From NCBI GenBank assembly GCA_023807065.1, contig JAJJLU010000391.1, forward strand, positions 1-57,390: 57,390 bases of DNA, written 5' to 3'. The position numbers and the translations under genes are program-made. A model generated the notes under the pieces. That model saw nothing but the letters and a program-made list of their open reading frames with translations. It did not search any database and had not been told where the DNA came from. The stretch comes from Isotricha intestinalis. Taxonomy: Eukaryota; Ciliophora; Litostomatea; Vestibuliferida; Isotrichidae. The first letter of the stretch is position 1. Each line of letters begins with the position of its first letter. Positions 1 through 8,163 of the stretch are shown piece by piece.

Positions 1-22
1 TCCCCAATCCCCAATCCCCAAT
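1..22. repeat. Telomeric repeat, (CCCCAAT)x3
   Basis: The window begins with a T followed by three perfect tandem copies of CCCCAAT, the C-rich strand running 5-prime to 3-prime into the chromosome as expected at a left end. The G-strand unit is ATTGGGG. Ciliate telomeres are C4A2 or C4A4 type repeats, so a C4AAT unit is a close variant. The array is cut at the window edge, so its true length is unknown. Confidence 0.85.
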
Positions 23-82
23 TTATCTTTAATTAAATATTTAAAATTTAATTAAATTTTAATTTTTTTATAAATTTAATCA

Positions 83-241
83 TTATTTATTTAATTTTCC
101 TTCTTCAGAATTTATTTCTAAATCAGAACTTCCTTCTTCAGAATCTGAAATATCTTGAATATCAATATCATTATTTTCATCAATTTTATCTTCTTCGGAA
201 AAATCATTTTCTATTAGACCAGTTTCATTAATTTTCTCCCA
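83..241 (-). pseudogene. 3-prime fragment of an acidic protein gene beside the telomere
   Basis: Read on the minus strand, about 50 codons rich in Glu, Asp, Ser and Asn run to a TAA at 83-85. Codon use (GAA, GAT, TCT) matches real genes here. There is no in-frame ATG: just upstream (higher coordinates) the frame meets a TAA and pure AT-rich sequence. A missing exon behind a short intron was looked for, but no GTAAA donor lies within about 60 bases. It therefore looks like the tail of a gene whose front has been lost, or a very diverged last exon. Function unknown. Confidence 0.5.
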
Positions 242-331
242 TAATTATATGATTAATGTAATTTAAATATATTGAATTAAATTTTTCTTATTTTTTTTTC
301 AAATTTTTTTTTTATTTAAGGGTAATATAAT

Positions 332-347
332 ATTTTTGAGTGTAAAC
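332..347 (+). promoter_or_regulatory. 16-bp motif shared with 31422-31437
   Basis: The 16-mer ATTTTTGAGTGTAAAC occurs here and again, identical and on the same strand, at 31422-31437. Both copies are followed at once by an A/T-ATAAA box. Here it lies about 23 bp before the structured patch at 370-427. A spaced upstream element plus TATA box is the layout of many snRNA or Pol III promoters, so a promoter role is inferred. A shared transcript-end signal is the alternative. Confidence 0.35.
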
Positions 348-369
348 TATAAAATAATTATATATTAAG

Positions 370-427
370 TCATGTCCGCCCCTTTTTTCAGAAAACGATC
401 TAAACATTTAGACATCGGAGAATACGG
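370..427 (+). ncRNA. Possible small structured RNA (GC-richer patch)
   Basis: This stretch is far richer in G and C than the flanks and contains a run of C after GTCATGTCCG. It can fold a hairpin in which CGATCTAA pairs with TTAGA-(CA bulge)-TCG around an ACAT loop (about 393-417). A TATA-like box and the shared 16-mer lie just upstream on the plus strand. No known snRNA core (U6 ACAGAGA, U1 5-prime end, U2 branch-site pairing region) was recognised. The opposite strand has only a 16-codon open frame. Confidence 0.3.
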
Positions 428-1539
428 TATATAAAATTTGATGTATCATTATTTATATATATATTTATTTTAAATAACAAAACATTCTGTTTTTCATATA
501 TAATTATGATAAATGAAATTGTTATTTTCTTTTCTTAAAACAATTTCTTTTAATTTTTTAATTTTTTATTATATTATTATTTTAATTTTTAAAAATTCTC
601 TAGTTAAGTTATCTTCCTAATTTAATATCATTCTAAATATGAAATGAGATTAAATTGTTTCTTAAAATACTTTTTATTAAAAATAGCAATTAATAAAATA
701 TAAAATTAATAATCTAGATATTATTATTCTTAATAATATGTATTTTAATTCACCTTTGAAAATGAGATTTGTAGAGAACAAATCTATGCTTTTAAACATT
801 TTTTATTTATTTTTTATTTTTTTGAAGGAGAGTTGTACAATTATATTTTAAAAGAATATAATTTAATGTAACATAAATTATAAGCAATTGATAATTTTAA
901 TATTATATTATATATTTCCAATATTTTTAGTATTTATTAATTTTAATTTCACAAATTAAATTATTATTATAATTATTATAAGATAAACTAGAAAGTTAAT
1001 TGTTCTTTGACTAATTTATTCTATGAAAAAATATTATACTTAAATAGCTCATATTTTTCAATTATAGTATTGGTTTAAATTTTGGTCTTAAAAAATTTAA
1101 AAAAAATTGAATAATAAAAAAATATTTTTATGGAAATAAAGATAATTTAGATAAATAAAAGGATTTATGTTTTGAAGAAATATAAACCATTATATATCCT
1201 ATTTCAAAAGTATTTAGAATTGGAAAGAAATACACTCAAAATCTGGTTTTGGTAAAGAGAAAATGTTTAATTTCAAATATTAAATAAAGAATATCATTTA
1301 AAAGGGATATATAAATCAAAATTTAAAATTTCAATATACGAACCATAAATACTTTAAGTAATAATTTAATAAAAGAATAAATTTAACAACCAAAAATAGT
1401 TTAATTTAAATATTTGAAAAATTTTTTTTTGTTTTTTTAATTTTTCTTTTTTATCTTAAACTCTATAAATTTCAAAATAAATATTTTTATGATATAAATT
1501 AAAGGGCAAAACCTGAAATTTAGAAAAACTATATCAAAA

Positions 1540-2688
1540 ATGAAAAAATTCCTTCCTTTTAAAGTAAATAAACCCCATCAAAAAATGTTTTTTATTTCCA
1601 CTCCAAAAAAAACAGAAAATAAAACTTTTTCTTCAAAAAATCTTTTCAATATAAAAAAACCAATCGAACAAAAAATAAATATAATCCAACCTTATCAAAA
1701 AAAATTTACTTTTAAAACAACATATAATCCAATTAAAACTCATCCTTTTATAAATACTCAAAATTTAATAAATCAACAATTAAAATTTAAAAGAAGGATA
1801 AAATTTCGCTTTTCCGTGATAAAATCAATTTCTATCAATGATAAAAAATTAAAAAAGATAAAAGATAAAAAAAAATGTCGCTTACATTCAAATTCAATAA
1901 ACAAAGAAAATAATTATTATACTGGAAGATGGAAATTAGAAGAACATCAAAGATTTATAGAAGCCATTATTAAATTTGGAAATAATTGGAGATTAGTTCA
2001 AAAATATGTTAAAACAAGATCAAGTACTCAAGCAAGATCTCACGCTCAAAAATTTTTTATCAAATTAAAAAGGGCAAAGTATTTAAATAAAAATATTAAT
2101 TTAATTAACTCTTCTATTAAAAGCTTGCATGAACTTTTAAAAGATTTAAATAAAAAAGATTATGATAATGTTATTAAAGAATTAAATAATGTTGCTTTTG
2201 ATAAAAGAAATTTTAATGAAAAAAAAAGAAAATCTAGGAGTAAATCTACTAATGTTAATTCTGAATCATCAGAATTAGTTAATAATTCTAACAGTGATTT
2301 ATTTGAAAATAGTTATGAAGAAAAAAGTAGTGAAATAAATTATGAAAATGATGAATTATTGTTAATTAATAAATTTATTCCAAGGTCAAGAAAACAAAGT
2401 TTTGAATTATATCAAGAAAAAAAAAGAAAAAATTCTATCAATTCTATTTATAAGGAAATTAATAATGATGAAAATAATATTAATAATATGAATATTAATA
2501 AAGCAGAAAAAATTAATTCATATGCTGATATTAATGAAAATGATTATATCAAAGGATTTAATTTAGATTTTGGTTTTGGAAATAATAATGATATAAATAA
2601 AATGGAGTTTGATGATATTACTAATATAAAAGGAAGTAGAAAGGTAAGTATCGATGAAGATTTTATCTATAATTCTATCAATCAATAA
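1540..2688 (+). CDS. SHAQKYF-class Myb-like DNA-binding protein
   Basis: A 382-residue protein with a single Myb/SANT repeat at about residues 129-178. It starts with GRWKLEEHQRF and carries SHAQKFF in the third helix, the signature of the single-repeat SHAQKYF Myb class known from plants, slime moulds and ciliates, which bind DNA and regulate transcription. The N-terminal 125 residues are Lys-rich and basic. The C-terminal half is Asn/Glu/Ser-rich with no recognisable fold. The start is the first ATG after an AT-only leader. A GTAAG near the 3-prime end is not followed by any AG for well over 60 bases, so it is not taken as an intron. Target genes are unknown. The class call is firm; the regulatory role is inferred from the family. 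Confidence 0.85.
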   Translation: MKKFLPFKVNKPHQKMFFISTPKKTENKTFSSKNLFNIKKPIEQKINIIQPYQKKFTFKTTYNPIKTHPFINTQNLINQQLKFKRRIKFRFSVIKSISINDKKLKKIKDKKKCRLHSNSINKENNYYTGRWKLEEHQRFIEAIIKFGNNWRLVQKYVKTRSSTQARSHAQKFFIKLKRAKYLNKNINLINSSIKSLHELLKDLNKKDYDNVIKELNNVAFDKRNFNEKKRKSRSKSTNVNSESSELVNNSNSDLFENSYEEKSSEINYENDELLLINKFIPRSRKQSFELYQEKKRKNSINSIYKEINNDENNINNMNINKAEKINSYADINENDYIKGFNLDFGFGNNNDINKMEFDDITNIKGSRKVSIDEDFIYNSINQ

Positions 2689-3087
2689 AAATAAAAAAAT
2701 TAAATATAAATATATATTCTTATATAATCAAATTTATTTTTTAATAAATATTGGGACTTAAAAAATTATTTTTTATTATATCTTAATCTTCTATGAGTTC
2801 TTCATTGATTGTTCATAAAATTAGTTTTTTGTAAATAAAAAATTCTGATAACATTGAAAATCACTCTATAATTTAAAATTAATATATTTCCCAAAAAAAC
2901 AAATCTTCATTATTAAAAAAGATAATTATTAATTAATTCAAAACATATATTTAATTAATATATTATTAAAACATATATAACAGTAATGAATTATTGAAAA
3001 TTTTAAAAATAGCGGAAAAAGAAATAGCAAAATAAAAAATAATAAATAAATAACAAATGATTATTTTTCCTTTAAATTATTTATAAA
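2689..3087. other. Intergenic, nothing seen
   Basis: About 400 bp of AT-rich sequence between two plus-strand genes, with no open frame, repeat or RNA recognised. Confidence 0.5.
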
Positions 3088-4026
3088 ATGACAAATTTAT
3101 TAGAAATTAAATTTCCTTTTAAACCACCGAGTAATTTTACCTCTTATACTTTTCCAATAAATATTGATCAAATCCTTTCAATTTTTGTAAGTTTCTATAA
3201 TTTAAAAGAAGAAAAAAATACTAATTCCTTAACAAAAATATATAAAAATACCACAAAGAATAAAATAATTTCTGCAATTGAAGAGGATAATCCAATATAT
3301 TATACAGAATATAAACAAGAGATTATGATAAAACAAAATTTTTCCAAAATTATTAATCATATTGTTAAATGTAAAGGCCAAAAAGGAGAAGATAAATTTA
3401 TTTGTTCAAATAAAATTATCTTCGTAAGAAATACTTGTAATGGAAATATATTTGGTTATATAGAAGATGAATGTCCTGTTATAAATAATAAAAAGGAAAT
3501 GATAAATTATTTGATATTTAAAGGGTATATTAATGATAGAAATAGAAATTCGATTTTTCAACAAATTGAAAATTATTCGAAAAATCATATAATTAAAAAA
3601 AATATCATACATTCAATTACAATAGAAAAAAATATTGATGAAGTTTTTAATTTTTTTCTTAGCATTGAGAATATATTTATTGCAATGAATATGTGTGAAG
3701 GACATAAATTTATTAAAAAAGGAAATATAGGAAATATAGGAATGAAATATGTTGTAATAAATAAAATTAAAAATATCAAAATTGAATATACTGTTATAAA
3801 TATTTTAAAAGAAAAAGAATATAAATATATTAAAATGAAAAAGGAAACTGATAAAGGTCCTTGTTTTAATGAACATATAAGTTTTTATATTCATGAAATT
3901 TGTGAAAAATTGACTTGGGTCTCAGTAGAAAATTTTATAAATAGTTGTTGTGATAATTATACTTTAAGTTGGCTTAATAAATTTGTAAATTATTATTTAA
4001 GGAAAGTTAAAGAGTTTCTTGAATAA
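3088..4026 (+). CDS. Protein with START/Bet v1-like (SRPBCC) domain
   Basis: A 312-residue protein. The C-terminal half (about 175-312) looks like the helix-grip fold of the START/Bet v1 superfamily. It begins with a beta strand followed by IDEVFNFF (the usual entry helix), continues through alternating beta strands, and ends in a long helix rich in Lys and Glu. Such domains make a hydrophobic pocket for lipids or other small ligands. The N-terminal half has a similar strand-rich pattern and may be a second diverged copy. There is no signal peptide or membrane segment. The ligand cannot be told from sequence. The fold assignment rests on pattern only and is moderate. Confidence 0.6.
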   Translation: MTNLLEIKFPFKPPSNFTSYTFPINIDQILSIFVSFYNLKEEKNTNSLTKIYKNTTKNKIISAIEEDNPIYYTEYKQEIMIKQNFSKIINHIVKCKGQKGEDKFICSNKIIFVRNTCNGNIFGYIEDECPVINNKKEMINYLIFKGYINDRNRNSIFQQIENYSKNHIIKKNIIHSITIEKNIDEVFNFFLSIENIFIAMNMCEGHKFIKKGNIGNIGMKYVVINKIKNIKIEYTVINILKEKEYKYIKMKKETDKGPCFNEHISFYIHEICEKLTWVSVENFINSCCDNYTLSWLNKFVNYYLRKVKEFLE

Positions 4027-4184
4027 AAATTATATATAATAAATTTAGCTCTGTTTAAGAAAAATTCTATCAATTTTAACAAAATATAAACCTTAATAAA
4101 ATATGATTGTATATTTAAAGATTATAATATTAATTTTTAATCAAAAAATAAATTTAAGTTCTTATTCACCAAAAAAAAATTTTT

Positions 4185-5183
4185 TTAATTTTCGTTTAAT
4201 TGAACTCTATAAAAATAATAATAAGAATTATAACCATAACAGATTAAAAAATTTCCTAAATAAAAAAATTTTATTTGTATTGTAGGCAAATCCATTTGAT
4301 CAATTTTTTTAGGATTATTTATATCTTTATATGAAAAAATATCTCCATTATTGTTAATCACATATAAAATATTTTTTTCAACAAAAATAAATCCCATAAT
4401 TTCCTTTTTTATAATAATATTTGAATAATTTTCAATAACAGACAAATAATTTTTATCTTTCAAACAAGAAACAATAAGATTATTATTAAAATAAATTAAT
4501 TTTCCTCCCAAATTATCATTATAAATTTTATTAACATTATCTGATTTCATATCATAAATTAAAAATAAATTTTTAAAAAGCTCAAAACTAAATTGAAACA
4601 ATAATAAATTTTCCTTTAATTCAATTACATCTATTTTTTTACACACACATTTATATTTAGTGAATAAATCATCATAATTTGAACATTTGATTTCTTTTAC
4701 TTTAAATTCACTTTCTTCGTTATATTGATAAATATAAATTGGAATAGATAATATATTTATAAAACAAGACGATAAAGTTTTAAATTTGCCATAAGGTATA
4801 TTTTTTTGAATTATTGTTTCTATTTGATTTGTTTTTATATTATATAAACAAAATTTTTTTTCTTGATTAAAAATTACATGTTGTGGTTTATATGAATCCT
4901 TTATTTCATAAATTAACTCATTTAAATGTATTTTATTTATTATTTTTAAAGTTATAGATGATATTTGATAAATTGTATATATAGAAGATATTTGAAAAGA
5001 AAATGAGCTGATAATGTTTGTAGATGTGAAATTTGTTTGTAGAAAAATAAAAAAAAATAAATTTTTATTTTTTATTTCAAAAGGTCTACAAAAATTTTTT
5101 TTTACTTTATTATTATATATAGGTTTTGCATTTATAATTTTGATCTTTGATATTACTTCTCCTATTTGATATGAATCATCCAT
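4185..5183 (-). CDS. Hypothetical beta-rich protein, possibly a beta-propeller
   Basis: About 332 residues from the ATG at 5183 (sequence starts MDDSYQIGE). The open frame extends further upstream to 5270, but that stretch begins with TTG and encodes only Phe/Ile-rich residues typical of translated non-coding AT-rich DNA, so 5183 is chosen. The protein is a series of short hydrophobic beta-like strands separated by turns with Asn-Asn-Gly or Lys-Asp, including repeated units such as KNILYVINNNGDIFSY that resemble propeller blades of the WD40/kelch kind. No WD dipeptides or catalytic motif are seen. Function unknown. Confidence 0.6.
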   Translation of the reverse strand: MDDSYQIGEVISKIKIINAKPIYNNKVKKNFCRPFEIKNKNLFFFIFLQTNFTSTNIISSFSFQISSIYTIYQISSITLKIINKIHLNELIYEIKDSYKPQHVIFNQEKKFCLYNIKTNQIETIIQKNIPYGKFKTLSSCFINILSIPIYIYQYNEESEFKVKEIKCSNYDDLFTKYKCVCKKIDVIELKENLLLFQFSFELFKNLFLIYDMKSDNVNKIYNDNLGGKLIYFNNNLIVSCLKDKNYLSVIENYSNIIIKKEIMGFIFVEKNILYVINNNGDIFSYKDINNPKKIDQMDLPTIQIKFFYLGNFLICYGYNSYYYFYRVQLNEN

Positions 5184-7054
5184 TTTATTTATTAATATTG
5201 ATTTTAACCAATTAAAAAAATAAACAATTATGTTTATAATGAAAAAAAACGTATAAATAAAAAAGATCAAAACAGTAATTTAATTATATTTCAAAAAATA
5301 TTAACCCAGATGAAAGAGATTTTTATTTCTCTATATTAATTATACATCCTTATACTGGTAAATAAAATGAAATAATATAATTTTTTTAAAGTTTAATTGA
5401 TGTTCTCAATTTGGAAAAGGAGGAAATAAAATTGAAGATATAATAATTCAATTATTATTAAAATATAATAATAATAATTTAGACATAAGTGAAATAATAA
5501 TTTGAATTTTATAAATAAATATTTTCTTATATGAGATTTTAAAATTAGAAGAATAATCTTTATTCAAAAGAAAATTTAAATTAAAGTTATCTACAATGAT
5601 AAAAATAATTTCATTCATTCTCATTCTTTAACAGAATTGAATTAACTTTTCAAATTTAACATTTGATTAGTAAGCATTATATTTGTTGTTAGGTAAATTT
5701 GGAGTTGTCTCTATTTTTTAAGGATATATTTTTTTATTTTATTTATCCCTTTAATATTTATTCTTTATTTTATCGTTTATATAAAAATATATTAATCTTA
5801 TTTTGAGTTTATTGGATGAAATGATGATAAAAAGAAAAAGATATTAAATATTTCTAAGAATTAAATTTATTTTTAATGAATATTTATTTATTCAAGGTAA
5901 TTTATTTAAATATATTTATTATAATTATTATAAGTATAATCAAAAATTTTATGTTAATTTAAAAGACTATTAAATTGAATTAATAAATAATTTATTTTAA
6001 TAATTGCCTTTTTTATGTTATTTTATTCAAAATTAAAAATCCAATGTATGCTTAGTGTTTATTTATTTGATATAATAAGAATTTGAATGAACACTTATTT
6101 AAACGTACATTAAGACATTTTTATATAAAAAAATAAATCTTACATTAAACTTATTCCTTGCAGAATATCTAATTATTGGTTGAAATTCATTATTTTCTTT
6201 ATCTATTAAATAAGAAAAATCAATGAACATCCCAACCAAACTTAATCAATAATAAAATATCATATATTTCTAACAAATACAATAAAATTTATTGAATTTT
6301 TTATCATAATTGGATTTGATTTTCCAAAATAAAATAAATTTAAAGTGGTTACTAATTATAAAGATAATAATCATGAAAATAGAAAAATAAATTTTACTGA
6401 TTTATCTGGCTTCAAAATAGAAATAAATCTATAATAACTAAGTATCCTTTTGTATATAATAAAAATAATAAAAATTAAAAGAATTCCATAACTAAATTAA
6501 AAAGAATATACTTTGAAAAATTTTTCCTTTATTTTCTATAAATCCTAAAAATTTCAATAATATCATTCCATCATTGATATTTTTGTTATTTATCATAAAA
6601 ATGAAGGGTTATCAAATAACAAAATATTTAAAATAGAAATTAATTCTTTTTCCCTTGATTTATAAGAGAAAAAAACAATAAGTAAAAAATTGTTCATAGA
6701 TACAAACATTGCTCTTCACTTATATTGAAAGAATTCATTTCTTTTTAAAAAGCTTCAAATTAATTAAATATTGATATATTTTTTAAAAAATCTTATAATA
6801 TATAAATTTTTTTTAATTATTTAATAAATGAGAATTATCTCATAATAATCAGAATTAAATGAAATATATAATATTTTGTTTATTTATTATGAATAATTAA
6901 ATCAAAAATAAAAATATCAATTTAATTATTGAATTTTAACCCTTATTGTGGAATTTATCAGTTAATTGTTAAAATTTAAAACATTTTTAAATAATTTTAA
7001 AGATATAAAGATATTAAATAACAAATTTATTATTCTAAACCCTATAAAAACCCT
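5184..7054. other. 1.9-kb gap with short gene-like scraps, no intact gene
   Basis: Several plus-strand pieces look formerly coding but do not join. About 5299-5364 reads as NINPDERDFYFS... before a stop. About 5399-5505 is a Gly/Lys/Ile/Asn-rich piece opening CSQFGKGG. About 5690-5728 contains LLGKFGVVSIF, recalling a kinase Gly loop. About 6338-6434 reads as a Thr/Asn/Lys piece ending in TAA. I could not connect them by GTAAA...TAG introns, so decay of one or more old genes is more likely than a spliced gene. The rest is featureless. Confidence 0.35.
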
Positions 7055-7555
7055 TCATTCTTCATTAACTTTCATATATTGACTAAAATCTTTAAAAGTA
7101 ATTTCATTTCCATGTTCTGTTGTATTATTCAATATATGTTGCATTTCATCTTCTGATAAATTTTCTCCAATTTCTTTGCAAATTTTTTTAAAAGTTTCAA
7201 AATTAATTGTATCATTTTCAGGATTATCAATAAATAAATTAAAAATTGTTCTTAATCCATCTTCACTTTTTCTATCTTTTAATCCATCATTAACATAATT
7301 TGAAAAATCTTCCCAAGAAATTTTTTCTTCTCCTTCTTCAGCTATAGAACTTATTAAATGATATAAATCTGGATTTGTTTCTTCAAAATTTATTCTTTTC
7401 ATTGAATTTATTGCATCATTTATATTTATTGTACCTGAATGATCTCTATCAAATAAATCAAATGCTTGTTTTAAAAAATTTGAATCTTCTTCTTTTTCTG
7501 TTTTTTGTTTTGATGGTTGCTCTTGTTTTTTTGAACTTCTATCAAATCTTGACAT
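7055..7555 (-). CDS. Centrin-like EF-hand protein
   Basis: A 166-residue protein, close to centrin length (about 170), with a charged N-terminal extension (residues 1-25) before four EF-hand units, as in centrins. EF1 is canonical (DRDHSGTININD at about 36-47). The other three loops have lost key acidic positions (they begin near AEEGEE, DNPEND and TEHGNE), so probably only the first hand binds calcium well. Centrins act in basal bodies and calcium-responsive fibres of ciliates. The alternative is a diverged calmodulin-like protein. The four-hand pattern is clear; assignment to centrin rests on length and the N-terminal tail. Confidence 0.75.
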   Translation of the reverse strand: MSRFDRSSKKQEQPSKQKTEKEEDSNFLKQAFDLFDRDHSGTININDAINSMKRINFEETNPDLYHLISSIAEEGEEKISWEDFSNYVNDGLKDRKSEDGLRTIFNLFIDNPENDTINFETFKKICKEIGENLSEDEMQHILNNTTEHGNEITFKDFSQYMKVNEE

Positions 7556-8163
7556 TTTTTTTATATATTTTCATTGCTTTTTTTATTTTTTATATCTTTT
7601 TGATTTAATATTTTTCATAAATTTTATATTTTTTTAATCACTGTTGTTTTTATGATTGAATTTAAAAATAATCATTCATAAGTATATTCAAATTTTTTTA
7701 TATATAATTTAATAATATTTTTATATGAAATGAAATAAAATTTTGAAATATTTAATTCATTTAGAATTTATATTTTAATATATCATAATAAATTTAAATC
7801 ATGATATAAAAGAAAAAATAATTGATTGAATCTTAATAAAGGAAAAGTATTAGTTGGGTTAAATCAATTCAATGGTTTTAATAATAAAAAACTAGTATTT
7901 TTATAAGTAAAAAAATATTAAATTACTTTATATATTAGGATTATTATATTATTAAAAAAATGAATAAATAAATTTCTTTTTTATAAGATAAATATTAAAA
8001 ATAATTAAACTTCAAAAATAAAAAGATTTGACTTTTTTAAATTTTTATTTATGATATCCCTTTTAACTTAATAAATAAAATAGAATTTTGATAAATATTT
8101 AGAAAAATATAATTTTTTCATTCAACAAAAGAAATATTATTTTTATATATGGAACATATAATA
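7556..8163. other. Intergenic gap, one short gene-like scrap
   Basis: About 600 bp. A plus-strand stretch at about 7830-7913 gives a sensible 26-codon reading (GKVLVGLNQFNGFN...) bounded by TGA and TAA. It has no ATG and may be a remnant. Otherwise nothing is seen. Confidence 0.35.

Larger units (their letters stand above)
242..1539. other. Subtelomeric gap without an intact gene
   Basis: About 1.3 kb with dense stops in all frames. It holds the 16-bp motif at 332-347 and the GC-richer patch at 370-427 (separate entries). Around 1210-1290 a plus-strand stretch translates to a few dozen sensible residues with frame breaks and faintly recalls a kinase glycine loop, but this is too weak to call. 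Nothing else is seen. Confidence 0.5.

Noticed and set aside
4103..4285. A 60-codon plus-strand frame overlapping the 3-prime end of the 4185 gene
   Set aside because: Composition is that of translated AT-rich spacer (Ile, Leu, Asn, Lys only), and it overlaps a better gene.
5184..5270. N-terminal extension of the 4185-5183 gene with a hydrophobic leader
   Set aside because: The extended frame starts with TTG, and the Phe/Ile-rich residues are what non-coding T-rich DNA yields; the first ATG is at 5183.
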